From NCBI GenBank assembly GCA_001970955.1, contig MPUH01000329.1:1-64000 (forward strand): a DNA stretch of 64,000 bases, read 5' to 3'. Source of the DNA: Stentor coeruleus. Lineage: Eukaryota > Ciliophora > Heterotrichea > Heterotrichida > Stentoridae. The notes under the pieces were generated by a model. The model was not told where the DNA came from, made no database searches, and was given only the letters and a program-made list of their open reading frames with translations. Shown here one piece after another: positions 40,354 to 50,871 of the stretch; within the stretch, counting starts at the first letter, position 1, and each line of letters opens with the position of its first letter. Made by a program: the position numbers and the translations under genes.

Positions 40354-43300
40354 CTTCAGCTAAAGCATCTGTCTGACTCTTAATCGCACCAAGCTTTTCA
40401 TCAAGCATTTCTTTCAGTCCACTAATCTCTTCTTTACTATGCTCAAACAAGTACATCAAATAATCTGCTTTTTCTGCTGTAATCCTAATCCTTTCAGAAA
40501 TACTATTTGAGACAATAACATTAGCATGTTCCTCATCACACATATGCAAAAACTTCCTTTTCTGGGATTTTCTTCGCCAAAACAGTAAAATTTCAGCTTC
40601 ATGTATCATCTCAGCAATTTCTTGACGATCTTTAACAACCCTTTCATCTTTCATCCTCTCTAAAGCATTTCCTACAATCGATATAAACAAATTTAATAAA
40701 ATCAATGGGTTTACAACAATAATGAAAAACAACATAAACCATTCTAACTTGTTTTGATCTAAATTAGCTTTGAATTTCTCAGAATAATCCCCTGCGCTGA
40801 CACTATAAATTACAGCTAAAGAGATTATTGTATATGCAGTGACTAGGATAAATGCCCAAAGCTGATAAAAAATCTCAAGGATAAGATAAATGAGCCATCT
40901 TGTAGCATCAAAAACTCTAAAATACCCAAACCCTCTAAGTAAAGATGTTAGAATTGTAATTAAAAACAAAGTACCTTGTGTTTGTTCATTTAAATCAAAA
41001 AACTCAACTGCACAATATAAGTCAAAAAGTATAGTCCTAGTGATATCAACATAGTTAGTAAAGCTTGTAAAGTAAAATTTCGGTGAACTTATCATTTGGA
41101 ATAATTCATATAAGAAAAGTATCTGATTTGTTACAAAAGATACTATCATGAGCCAATGAAGCTTATGACTAAAAGATGCCTCGCATAAACAGACAAGGTA
41201 GATTAGATAGATTATGAAATCAGCATAGTGAATCCATCTTAAAGTTCTCCATTTCATATCAATTAATGTTCTGATAAAAAGAGTTGTGAAAACTTCGAGG
41301 TTTTTACATTCAACAAGACCTTTCATGAATTCTAAGCTTTCTGAAGAACCACTGACTACATTTATTTTGAAATAACTTTGAGTGAACTCAATTGCCCGGT
41401 CTTCGGTTGAAAACTTTTCTATAGGCATAAAGGAATCAGATGGAAGGTAGATTTTTGCACTTTCTTTTATTATTGGTAGGTTAACGCTTTCTTGACAGAA
41501 TAAAGGCATTGTGTTGTCAATGCTTTTACGGAAACCTAGTTCATAAAGCTGATGAAGGGATTCTGGACTGAATTTGTTCAGTTTGGCCATTGTGCTACCA
41601 AAATGATAGAAACATACAGGATTTTCTTGTAACTTGGGCATAAACTCCCTAAGTATTGACTCGACGCACTCAGTAAAGTTCTTTTCCAGGCAAATCGCCA
41701 AAGGTGTATACCCAGACTTCGAAGGGAAAAAAGCTATCCCTGACTTAATCGAGCTTGTCAAATGTTTATGCAAGTTAAAATACGAATAAATATGAAGCAT
41801 GTTAATATGGAATGGCTCAATAATCCAACTATTCATCCTAGAAGTGTACTTTGGTACTCCTCCTTCAAAAATCTTCATCAAATACTCAAAGAATTTGTGC
41901 ATATTCTGAGTCCTCCCATATATACTAATATTATTCGTTTGTAATGGGTCTTCAAAAACCTTATAAAAGTTCTTAAATGAACATACAATTGATTGATTAT
42001 GATAGCTCAAAACATGTTTATTGATTTTATCAGGAAAAGTAATCTCAAAGATTTTAAAGTAACTTTTTACGCTCCAATATTCAAGTCTTTTTGCATATAC
42101 AATAATAAAATGCTTTTGATCATGTGAAAATGATAAATCGTATATTGATTCATCAGCATGATGTTCAAATACATGAGATTTTCTTTTAATACTCCAGATT
42201 CTGAATAAATTATGGTCTGTTGCTGAGAATAAAAGCTTTGAGTCTTTTGAGATTTTTATGAATTTTATTGATTGTTCATCAACTTCATTAAATGTGGCGG
42301 TTTCGTCAAAGTGCTTTAGGCTATAGCTTTTGATTGTCCCAGTTGCATCTCCTGCAAAAAGGTGATCGTGTTTGACGAGCATTGTTGTGATATCAGCGTT
42401 GTGTGATCGGAAAATGTATTTTAAGGCACCGCTTTGGGCTATCCAGACTGTGATTCGGAACATTTCTCCAGTTATAAGGTACTCAAGGTTGTGAGAGGAT
42501 GTACAGACTGTTGGCTTACTACTGGTGGTCAATTTTACAGTTTCAAAATTTTCTACAGTTTCTAAATTAATCATATGGGCTACAGTTGCAGTGCTTTCTC
42601 CAGGGTTTTCTGGATAGAATATCACAAGAATATTCCCATCACCTGTTATACTCCAACTAATAATTTCTGCCTTTTGTAAGAAAACTTGGCCATTATCCAA
42701 GTCAATAACTAAATTATTAGAAGTTCTTGCATAAACTTTTCTAAGTTTTTCATTGTAAATCATGTCAATTAAAGAGTCATCTGATTTGAAATTCTGACTA
42801 CGAGGTAAAGTTGGAATACGACTTGTGCGGATCATCCCTTCAAGGCCAAGACTATGAATCAGTCCATCTTTTACTAAGACATCACATACTTCTCCTGTAT
42901 GGCCGTGAAGTGTTGTCTCATCATTCCAAACATCTAGTCTCCATACTTTTACGGTAAAGTCTCCTGAAGAACTTATTAGAAAGTTATCAATAATATCCAA
43001 AGCATGAACATCTCCCGTATGCCCCTTAAGGATAAAAGCATGCTCCCAAATAGCTGTATTAAACACGGCAATTTCTTTATCATAAGCTACAGCAAGATAC
43101 AATCCATTAATCCTAATAGACCTCACAGCTCCTCCAACTCTTCCTTCAAACAAAGTTACGCCATTTTCATTAATCACCAAAACCTCTCCATCCGAGCATC
43201 CAAGGGCAACAATATCATTACAAACATCAAGAGCTGTAAAGGCTTCATCTTTTCTTTTCAAAAGGTCATGTGAGTTACTAGAAAGCTTATAAGCTAAAAG

Positions 43301-43750
43301 TCTCCCATCAGCTAAAGCTATAAAAATAATCTCATCAGAACTTGGTTTTATTGAGCATATTGGGTATTCTGAAACATTTTCTGAGTGGACTATTGAAAAA
43401 TCAGATGTCAAAATTACATGGATGTTGCCTTCATAGTCACCAAGGTATATGCGAGTTCCATCTAATGATTGAGCTAAACAGGCTAGTTGAGCATTTTCCA
43501 ATACTGTCTCAAGAATGACTTCTTTTTTTATCCGGTCACACATAGCTAGACGTCCTTGCGCATTGGCAACAATAAAGCTTTTATTATCACGTGACAATTG
43601 AAACATTGTCCCTTCAAATGGAGTCCTAATATATGCAGGTGCAGAGTGAGCTAAGAACTTTGACAAGTTAACAATATCAGTATGCATGTCGCTGAGGAGA
43701 AGCTGCGATGGGGGAACGGCTGTGAAGTATAAATCTTTAGAGCCATCCAT
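40337..43750 (-). CDS. WD40-repeat / ion-transport (TRP-like) channel fusion
   Basis: A 1137-residue protein. Residues about 45-600 hold WD40 repeats, probably two propellers; clear units are LKGHTGDVHALDI with TVKVWRLD, LHGHTGEVCDVLV, and FRSHNADITTMLV with GTIKSYSL. A short ankyrin-like piece (SGYTPLAICLEKNFTECVES) lies near 675. An ion-transport module with six helices spans about 835-1035: it runs from IHYADFIIYLIYLVCLC, through a Tyr/Phe-rich TM4-5 region (LLRGFGYFRVFDATRW), to a last helix NPLILLNLFISIVGNALERM as in TRP/polycystin channels. A coiled-coil C-tail follows. It should be a membrane channel with a large cytosolic sensor. Selectivity cannot be read. It is divergent to 43802 across 51 bp. 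Confidence 0.85.
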   Translation of the reverse strand: MDGSKDLYFTAVPPSQLLLSDMHTDIVNLSKFLAHSAPAYIRTPFEGTMFQLSRDNKSFIVANAQGRLAMCDRIKKEVILETVLENAQLACLAQSLDGTRIYLGDYEGNIHVILTSDFSIVHSENVSEYPICSIKPSSDEIIFIALADGRLLAYKLSSNSHDLLKRKDEAFTALDVCNDIVALGCSDGEVLVINENGVTLFEGRVGGAVRSIRINGLYLAVAYDKEIAVFNTAIWEHAFILKGHTGDVHALDIIDNFLISSSGDFTVKVWRLDVWNDETTLHGHTGEVCDVLVKDGLIHSLGLEGMIRTSRIPTLPRSQNFKSDDSLIDMIYNEKLRKVYARTSNNLVIDLDNGQVFLQKAEIISWSITGDGNILVIFYPENPGESTATVAHMINLETVENFETVKLTTSSKPTVCTSSHNLEYLITGEMFRITVWIAQSGALKYIFRSHNADITTMLVKHDHLFAGDATGTIKSYSLKHFDETATFNEVDEQSIKFIKISKDSKLLFSATDHNLFRIWSIKRKSHVFEHHADESIYDLSFSHDQKHFIIVYAKRLEYWSVKSYFKIFEITFPDKINKHVLSYHNQSIVCSFKNFYKVFEDPLQTNNISIYGRTQNMHKFFEYLMKIFEGGVPKYTSRMNSWIIEPFHINMLHIYSYFNLHKHLTSSIKSGIAFFPSKSGYTPLAICLEKNFTECVESILREFMPKLQENPVCFYHFGSTMAKLNKFSPESLHQLYELGFRKSIDNTMPLFCQESVNLPIIKESAKIYLPSDSFMPIEKFSTEDRAIEFTQSYFKINVVSGSSESLEFMKGLVECKNLEVFTTLFIRTLIDMKWRTLRWIHYADFIIYLIYLVCLCEASFSHKLHWLMIVSFVTNQILFLYELFQMISSPKFYFTSFTNYVDITRTILFDLYCAVEFFDLNEQTQGTLFLITILTSLLRGFGYFRVFDATRWLIYLILEIFYQLWAFILVTAYTIISLAVIYSVSAGDYSEKFKANLDQNKLEWFMLFFIIVVNPLILLNLFISIVGNALERMKDERVVKDRQEIAEMIHEAEILLFWRRKSQKRKFLHMCDEEHANVIVSNSISERIRITAEKADYLMYLFEHSKEEISGLKEMLDEKLGAIKSQTDALAEAVKAE

Positions 43751-43801
43751 TTTTTATATAAAACTAGTGCTTTTAGCTATAAACTTATATTCCTCTCTCG
43801 T

Positions 43802-44434
43802 ATGAAGCATGATTACACACCCATTCCTGTGACTCCAGACCGACAGGAAAGGGCCTTTTTGCCAACTTTCCCTATAAAATCGCATTTGATCATCAGAAAC
43901 AGTAGGAAACAAACTCCTAACGGGACCTGGTCCAAAAGGAACTTAGTTATAACAGATCTCGAATCTAAAACCCTATATGGGAAAATGAAAATAAAAAAAG
44001 CTTTATTGTTACCTGAGAGTTCAAGAAACATAAGCAAAAGCCCAGTGAGAGGGAAAAGCTATAGTCGAAGTCCTCATCCAAGCTTAGGTTTATCAGTAAG
44101 TCCTCCTCTTATTCGCCCTTTACATATTAATAAGATACTTAAGAAGACTAGTAAAAACCAAAATGAAGACCCTTATAAGTTTATACTTACTGGGGCGAGT
44201 TATAATTATTTGAAAAAAAGGGTTTTAGATAAAGATAGTAGCACTAATTCAATATTAGACTCTGATAGTCTAGAAGTAAAATATAAAAACTATAGCCCTG
44301 AGTTTAGGAGGAATGATTCGGTTAGGCTTAGGCCTATTGAAAGATTTGCCACTAATGGGTATGTTAGGAGAAAAGTTGTTAGGATGATTGGAAGGGAAAT
44401 GGATAAGGAAATGAAACTTTGGAGATTTGCTTAG
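43802..44434 (+). CDS. Basic hypothetical protein (210 aa)
   Basis: ATG to TAG frame. Arg/Lys/Ser/Pro-rich throughout (SRNISKSPVRGKSYSRSPHP, then LGLSVSPPLIRPLHI), with SP motifs likely phosphorylated. A more ordered C-terminus reads RRKVVRMIGREMDKEMKLW. No domain is recognised. It shares a 51-bp divergent 5' interval with the WD40-channel gene, so the two may be co-expressed, which is inference only. A minus-strand open frame inside it is a shadow. Confidence 0.65.
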   Translation: MKHDYTPIPVTPDRQERAFLPTFPIKSHLIIRNSRKQTPNGTWSKRNLVITDLESKTLYGKMKIKKALLLPESSRNISKSPVRGKSYSRSPHPSLGLSVSPPLIRPLHINKILKKTSKNQNEDPYKFILTGASYNYLKKRVLDKDSSTNSILDSDSLEVKYKNYSPEFRRNDSVRLRPIERFATNGYVRRKVVRMIGREMDKEMKLWRFA

Positions 44435-45407
44435 TGATAAGCTGAAAAATGTAATTTTTTAATGCTAGATTAGTTAGATTTTGGGATTTTTTTTGGGTTG
44501 CAAGATTTTTGGATGATATGGTATGGGAAATAGGCTTTTATTGGGTGATGGATTAGGTTTAGGGTTTTTTTTTTTCTATTAAGAAAGGCTTTTTTGATAT
44601 TTTTATTGTTTGATTATGTGTTGAGATTTGAGGTTTGGAGTTGGCGTTTTTTTGAGATTTAGACTGGTTGTTTCGTATTTATAAGGTGGTTTATGTTAAA
44701 TATACTGATTTGTGGTTTTAAGATTTTCTAGTGGTATAATTATTATGGATAGATTATAAAATATATAGGTTTTTGTATGTGAGTATTATAAGGTTGGAGT
44801 GATTTTTCTAAATAAATTCTTTTAAAGAAATGGAATATCATATTTATACAATAAAATTTTATTAGTTACCTACTGCGTTTTATTTTTGATATTTATGTAT
44901 AGAATATAGGTTTAGATAATCATAAATATATAAAAACTTTAATTAATAGCAAGTGTGAATATATAAAAAAAGANAAACTTTAATTAATAGCAAGTGTGAA
45001 TATATAAAAAAAGAATTAAATGTTTATTTAGTATACAAAATAAAATAACTATTTTTGATGTAAAATTTTACATACATCAAATATCAATTTTTAAAAATCT
45101 CTAATACTAAAAAAACAACCAATCAAAAATTGCAACACCTTTCTCTATGTTAAATTTATATTATAAAAAATCATAAACTCTCATACATTGCAACTATTCC
45201 AAAATTAAGTAAATCTTTATATTAAAAAGCATCTCCGCGTATCATAAACAGAGTAAATTGTTAGAATTGTAACTTTATATACTTTTATTAAAAATACTTA
45301 CTTTTTTTAATTCCCGAAGATTTTAATACTTTTAAGACTTAAAGATATTTTAGTTGAAACTTTAGAAATAGACTCTCTAATTTTTTTCAATCATAGCCTT
45401 TTAACTC
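44435..45407. other. Spacer with strong G-skew
   Basis: 3' flank of the preceding gene. In 44461-44520 there are 16 G and 2 C on the plus strand. The region contains the 40-bp N-duplication listed separately; no gene. Confidence 0.6.
44934..45014. repeat. 40-bp duplication around an N
   Basis: 44934-44973 is repeated exactly at 44975-45014 with N at 44974. Unmerged contig ends. Confidence 0.9.
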
Positions 45408-45700
45408 TTAATCCTTTTTGAGTGCTTTACCAAGATTTCCTTCTTTAATTTTCCTTTTTCTAATTCGTTCTGTCCATTGTCAATACCCATTAATTTCTTC
45501 TCTAATTACACATAAAAAATTCTCAATCTCAACTTTGGCCTGCTCTTTTTGCTTAAAGCTTGTAGTAGAACCAGTTACTCAATTCCTAACTGATGATTTT
45601 CTACTTTTCTTGATATATTCTAAAGGAGGTTTAAAAAAAGTCCTACATTTTTATTACTTGTTTAGGAGTTTTTCTTTTTCGCATATAAATTTTTTACTTA
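45408..45700 (-). pseudogene. Decayed gene with possible 15-nt intron and two in-frame TGA
   Basis: The minus strand reads FICEKEKLLNK, then a possible 15-nt intron (45643-45657, GTAATAAAAATGTAG), then FKPPLEYIKKSRKSSVRN, TGA, VTGSTTSFKQKEQAKVEIEN, FLCVIREEINGY, TGA, QWTERIRKRKIKEGNLGKAL and KKD before TAA. Both TGA codons fall where Trp is plausible. The rest of the gene upstream (to about 45880) is badly decayed. It is either a pseudogene or a gene in which TGA is read through. The plus-strand frame here (45418-45795, TTG start) is rejected as a shadow. Family not recognised. Confidence 0.4.
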
Positions 45701-45795
45701 AAGTATTTTATGCCAAAATGATTTTTTTGTATTTATTTTTAAACATCCGAAATGGTACAACTTTTGATGCTCTTTGGAATATTTTTGGAGAGTAA

Positions 45796-46566
45796 TAATT
45801 TGTTGTAAAATATTTATTTGGGATGGGGTAATTATTAGGGTTTATTGTAAAAGCCTACTTTTGCACTTCATTTTGCTCATAGCTTTTAACCTAAACTTTA
45901 GAGTATTTTAAAAGATATGACATCAATTGTAAATCTTGGATAAAAGTGTTTTTATAAGGTGAGAATGCTTAACAAAAAATCCTATAAACTCCTACACAGT
46001 AATGCTTGTTTTCCTAATATACCCAACATCAAAATTAAAAAAGTCATATTCGACCAAAAACCCTAAATCTTCAAAGTATGACCAAATGATTGTATGATTC
46101 ATAAAAATCCAAACCTGAAATACTCTTTCATAACCATTAGGCAAAATCCACCACCATATATACAATAAAATATAAAAATAGCAAAAGCCGCAACACAGTA
46201 CTTTCCCAACATAAAATATCCATTTGTCTTTTCAGCTAACTACAGAAACTACCAAATTTGCATATCATTATTTTCAAAATACTACTCAAAAAACACATAT
46301 TTTAATATAAAATAAAAATATCACTTACCTTTTCATTATATAAAACCAATCCTCCTATCACAATCACTACCTTTTCCATATCTTAAATCTCGCAATCTCC
46401 ATTACCTTTATGAATATTTTTTTTCAATGATTCTTACAATATTTCTGAAAATTTTCTCTAATAATAGCAATTTTTATATTAAATACTCCTAATTGCTTTA
46501 TATAATCCTTTATACGATAAAACTTCTTATGTAAAGGTAGAACATAAAAAGGATTTCTGGATATAA
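45796..46566. other. Spacer, C-rich 5' flank
   Basis: Becomes C-rich and G-poor on the plus strand from about 45960 up to the start at 46567, the typical 5' flank in this window. No gene seen. Confidence 0.55.
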
Positions 46567-47609
46567 ATGGCTCTAACAGTGATTGGAGGAAGTAGTTTTA
46601 TTGGCAGGTACCTGATTAAAGCCTTGGCAGGATCCTATAATGAAGTCCGTTTGGGTGATATGTACCCATATAGAGAGTCAGTCTATCGCATTCAAGAAGA
46701 ATTAGGTGATAAAGTCACTAAGCACCCATTGTCATATCCAACCAATCTGCGTCTTGCTATTGATGGGACTGAAAACTTAGTTATTGTAACTCATGATTAT
46801 TTCAAATATGCCCATAGTAAAAACTTCTACCTTGCACGAGCAATCCAATGGGCAAAGGAATATGGAGTCAAAAATATCACATGGGTAGGACCAAAAGAAC
46901 TTGACCACTTAGTTTCTACAGAGAAAGAAGAAACTGTGAAAACAGAAGAAAGTGTTCGAGCTGCCTTTCCTGATCTCAAGATTTTAAGAACCGACTTGAT
47001 CTTTGGCAAGAACTGCAATTCTCTTTTATTTCAAAAGACTTTAGAAGATCTTCATACTCGCAGTGGTATTGTTACTGGAAATAATGGTCATACAGTATTT
47101 GCTCCAGTCCATGAAGATGAAGTTTTAGCTGCTTTTAAAGGTCTTAAGGCAGGGGAAAAAGTAAGCCTTGCAGGCCCAGAGGATTTGAGATGGGAAGAAA
47201 TTGTTAAAGTTCTAGCTAATCATGTTGGTACTGCACCCCCTTCACATTTAGGATTTGGTAATGCAGTGGCTTCTTATGTTGCCTCATGTGAAATGTTAGG
47301 TGATGCTTTTTACCCAAGCCATTATCAGCAGCTATACCGACTAGTTAGAAAAGCAAACGATATTAGCCCAACAGTTAGGGGAACCAAGAAACTGAGCGAT
47401 TTCTACGCTCCAGGGAAGTTTGAAGGTGTTNCGAAATGTTAGGTGATGCTTTTTACCCAAGCCATTATCAGCAGCTATACCGACTAGTTAGAAAAGCAAA
47501 CGATATTAACCCAACAGTTAGGGGAACCAAGAAACTGAGCGATTTCTACGCTCCAGGGAAGTTTGAAGGTGTTCAGCCTTTAAATTGGCATAGAGTTATT
47601 TTAGACTAA
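46567..47609 (+). CDS. Atypical short-chain dehydrogenase (NDUFA9/NmrA-like), interrupted by assembly duplication
   Basis: NAD(P)-binding Rossmann protein of the atypical SDR class. It has a GGSSFIGRYLIKAL nucleotide loop, DMYPYR after beta-2, NLVIVTHDYF, YGVKNITWVGPKEL, LRTDLIFG, and FAPVHEDEVLAAF. NDUFA9 (a complex I accessory subunit) and NmrA-like proteins both fit; no mitochondrial leader is obvious, so the role is open. A 141-bp block (47290-47430) is repeated at 47433-47573 after an N, differing at one base. Leaving out the N, one base and the second copy restores a frame of 299 residues ending PLNWHRVILD. The break is an assembly artefact, not decay. Confidence 0.8.
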
Positions 47610-47667
47610 TAAGCATTTANTCAGCCTTTAAATTGGCATAGAGTTATTTTAGACTAATAAGCATTTA
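47290..47667 (+). repeat. Two N-split duplications (141 bp and 47 bp)
   Basis: 47290-47430 recurs at 47433-47573 (N at 47431, one mismatch). 47573-47619 recurs exactly at 47621-47667 (N at 47620). Two contig joins fall within 200 bp. Confidence 0.9.
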
Positions 47668-47695
47668 GTTACTAGATTAAGATTATTTTCATATA

Positions 47696-49411
47696 ATGAA
47701 CAGTATTGCTGAAATCTTTTTATTGTTTTTCATCCTTGCTTTGACTTATACTTGCTTTATGATATATACTGCATTAAGACTGTATCAGTCTTTGAAATTT
47801 GTAAAACATTGGAAATATGCTAGACTTATCTATTCTTTTCAGTTCATACAACTTCTTTTTAGATCTCTGTCTTTTTGGCTTGTTTGCATTTATTCTGATG
47901 ATATTAACTCTGATGATAAAAGTGCGTTCACAATTTTTTCATTGCCAGATAGTCTTATTATAGCGTCGTTTATCACATTGTTTTGGGTTATGATCACTTG
48001 CACAAGACATACGAGGATTGATTCTGAATACAGTTCTTGTGGAGGGAATAATTTGATAAGAGCAGGTATGATAACCCTGATAGTGTTAACAATTTGGATA
48101 TTGATAGAATTTATGCTCTATGGTTTACTTTATCTTAACATCATATCAAAAGTTATAATCGGTTTACAACAAACTATTATATGTATTGCATCAAGTATTA
48201 TCGTTACAATTGGGCTTATTATCGTCCAAGTAAAATACTCTGGTCTACCATTTAAAACCAAAGAAGCAAGTAAATACCTTAAAACTGTGACTTTTGTAAC
48301 AATAATCTGGATATTTGGGAGGATTTTACACGGGACATTTTACTTTGTCCGTGTTAAAAACATAAACGACAGTGATACAAGCAAATTTACAGAAATTGTT
48401 GAAGACACTGAAACAATTATTTTAATTATCATAGACTTACTTGTTACAGAAATAATGTGTTGCTTTTTTATATTGGATTATTCTTTTTTCAGGATTTTCA
48501 GTAGTGATTTTGTTGATGAACTTGTTCTAGATAAATTTATAGTATATGATGCTATATCAATGCATTTAGCCCATTCACATGAATCTCGAGATTTAGAAGA
48601 GTATATGTCCGGAACATCAAGTATGATTGTATTATCAGATCACAAAGGTCGCCTTGGAAACCTTTACGTGACAAAAATCAACAATTCCGAATATGTTGTT
48701 AGGAAAATATCCCTTACAAGACTAAATAAATACATCCAAGAAAGTATCCATTCAGATATCGAAGAAATAAAAAAGCTCAGAATTAACAATTTAACCATTT
48801 ACTGCAGTTGTAACATAATAAACAATGAAGTTGAACTTGTAATGCCATATTACCCAATGGGATCTTTACACGATATCCTCCATAGCAAAACTCCTAATTT
48901 TACCATTGGAAAAAAACTTGAAATCGCCATAACTATATCTGAAACCTTATCAGAAATCCATTCAAAAAACAAAGCTCATGGACATTTAACATCATATAAT
49001 ATTTTAATGACTTCTAATTATGAACCATTAATCACTGATCTAGGTTTAGAACATTTAAAAAAATATTGTGGGTTAACTGGAGGATATTGTAACAAAACAG
49101 CTTGGAGTTCACCTGAAATACTTAAAGATCCAGGAAATGTTGTAACTAAACCTAAATTTATGGATGATGTTTATAGTTTTGGTATGATTATGTGGGAAAT
49201 GTTTTTTAATATAGACCCATTTCCTGGGTTTAGTTTAAGTCAATTAAGAGAAACTGTGGTACAACAAGGGTTTAGACCTGGGGTAAGTGATTTTCATCCA
49301 GTTGATATTGTGGAACTTATTAAGAGCTGTTGGAATAAAAACCCTAGTCATAGACCGGATTTTGAGTTGATTACTAAAACTTTGGCTATGATATTAGTGA
49401 AATTAGAGTGA
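47696..49411 (+). CDS. Multi-pass membrane receptor fused to a pseudokinase (TKL-like)
   Basis: A 571-residue protein. The N-terminal 270 residues hold about seven hydrophobic helices (for example EIFLLFFILALTYTCFMIY, SLIIASFITLFWVMIT, VTIIWIFGRILHG, IILIIIDLLVTEIMCCFF). Residues about 305-571 form a tyrosine-kinase-like domain: loop KGRLGNLYV, Lys in YVVRKIS, then in place of HRDLKP-x-N it has HGHLTSYNI, and DLG for DFG. The later motif SSPEI, VYSFGMIMWEM and CWNKNPSHRPDF are TKL-type. The catalytic Asp is His, so it is probably a pseudokinase, as in the kinase-homology domain of guanylyl cyclase receptors. Ends TGA immediately followed by TAA. Confidence 0.85.
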   Translation: MNSIAEIFLLFFILALTYTCFMIYTALRLYQSLKFVKHWKYARLIYSFQFIQLLFRSLSFWLVCIYSDDINSDDKSAFTIFSLPDSLIIASFITLFWVMITCTRHTRIDSEYSSCGGNNLIRAGMITLIVLTIWILIEFMLYGLLYLNIISKVIIGLQQTIICIASSIIVTIGLIIVQVKYSGLPFKTKEASKYLKTVTFVTIIWIFGRILHGTFYFVRVKNINDSDTSKFTEIVEDTETIILIIIDLLVTEIMCCFFILDYSFFRIFSSDFVDELVLDKFIVYDAISMHLAHSHESRDLEEYMSGTSSMIVLSDHKGRLGNLYVTKINNSEYVVRKISLTRLNKYIQESIHSDIEEIKKLRINNLTIYCSCNIINNEVELVMPYYPMGSLHDILHSKTPNFTIGKKLEIAITISETLSEIHSKNKAHGHLTSYNILMTSNYEPLITDLGLEHLKKYCGLTGGYCNKTAWSSPEILKDPGNVVTKPKFMDDVYSFGMIMWEMFFNIDPFPGFSLSQLRETVVQQGFRPGVSDFHPVDIVELIKSCWNKNPSHRPDFELITKTLAMILVKLE

Positions 49412-50871
49412 TAATGATATAATTGGTTAAGATTTTTATTAAAAGATGTGAAATGGATTAAATGTTGGGTTTGGTTTTTGTTGTGTGATTTTGGTTTTAA
49501 ATTTAGAAACTTTTATGGTGTTCTAATACAGATTTTGTGTTGGTTTTAAAGTTTATATGAAAGTATTGGATTTATTAGGTGGTGTGTTATGCTTTTATTG
49601 TAGGATAATTATTTATAGTGGTATAGTTTTTTGAATATAATCAATTTTTGGTTTTAAAAAACATAAATTCGACTACATTTTTCCCCTTAGCTTTTCTGTC
49701 ACTTCATTTTTTATACTAGGTAAAATTATTATCATCATCCTGAATTTCCCTTTTATCCTGAATATACTCTAAACACATCAGTTTTATTTCAACCTTACCA
49801 ACTATCATAAACATAAAAGTATTATAAAAAACCTTAAATCCCTTTTACTAATTACTTCAACATATAAATTCTAAATACTAGTTTCTAGAGATTATTAGCT
49901 GAATACTCATAATCAAAGCTAGGCAAAAGGGTCTTAGTTTTTTTTAAGCTAAGAAATTATTAATATCTCAATCAAATTATTAGAAGCTTTATAGAATAAA
50001 TATCAAAAATAATTTGTTTATTGTATAAGCAAATTAAAATGAATATAAACATATATATTACATTAAATAAACCCGATAAGCTTTCGATGAAATTTTCTTA
50101 GCTTCAACATTTTGTGATTGATTTCAGAATTGTAAAGCTTTAAGCTGAAATATCGAAAATATCTTAGAAATAATACTTATATTCCTAATAAGTTGTATAA
50201 ATTCTAGAATGAGACTATCGAAAAAGCCTCAGTATTTGCCTTTCCAATATGAAATATGGAGGTCTGAAATTTTCTTAACATATAAGAACCCTTACTAAAA
50301 TATTCAGTAATTCTTTACCTCTGGTTATACTAAAGCAAGAATTTTCTATACAATATATTATTTTTACTTTTTCTTTACTAAATCGCATATACAAAAATCC
50401 AATATTTTCTAAGCTTCTTCATAACGGCTATCTAAAACCCTGTTCATTTGAAATCAGCAAATGCTTTTTTGTGCATTGAAAGTATAAGCAACTACATGCT
50501 AAACTTTAATCTAATATAATGATCATAATAACTAATCCTCATTAGCTTCAGATATAAAAAAGCCTTAATTTATTAGAAAATATATAAAATCCACCCCAAA
50601 ATCTTAATCCTCAACAAAATCTTCACCTTTAAACTAAAAATCCCTTTTAAAAACTGAAAAAACTAGCCTAAAACTTAAACTTTACAACGAAATATTAAGT
50701 TATCCATAAAAAAAATCCCCTTAGCCTATATTCCCATTATAATCCTTCTATAATCCATATTCATCCAAAGCATATTTGAACCTAACAAAGATTTTCTAAT
50801 CACTTCCAAACCTCATATCACAACCCCCATATTATATTTCCGATACATATTTGTTATCTTATAATAAATTA
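49412..50871. other. Long spacer with skew switch
   Basis: 1.46 kb with no gene. It is G/T-rich up to about 49650, then C-rich to 50871. The start of the next gene is preceded by an in-frame TTG at 50851 that is not needed. Confidence 0.6.

Noticed and set aside
45418-45795. 125-codon plus-strand open frame
   Set aside because: It starts at TTG, and its hydrophobic Phe/Leu/Ser composition is the antisense of the better minus-strand reading at 45408-45700.
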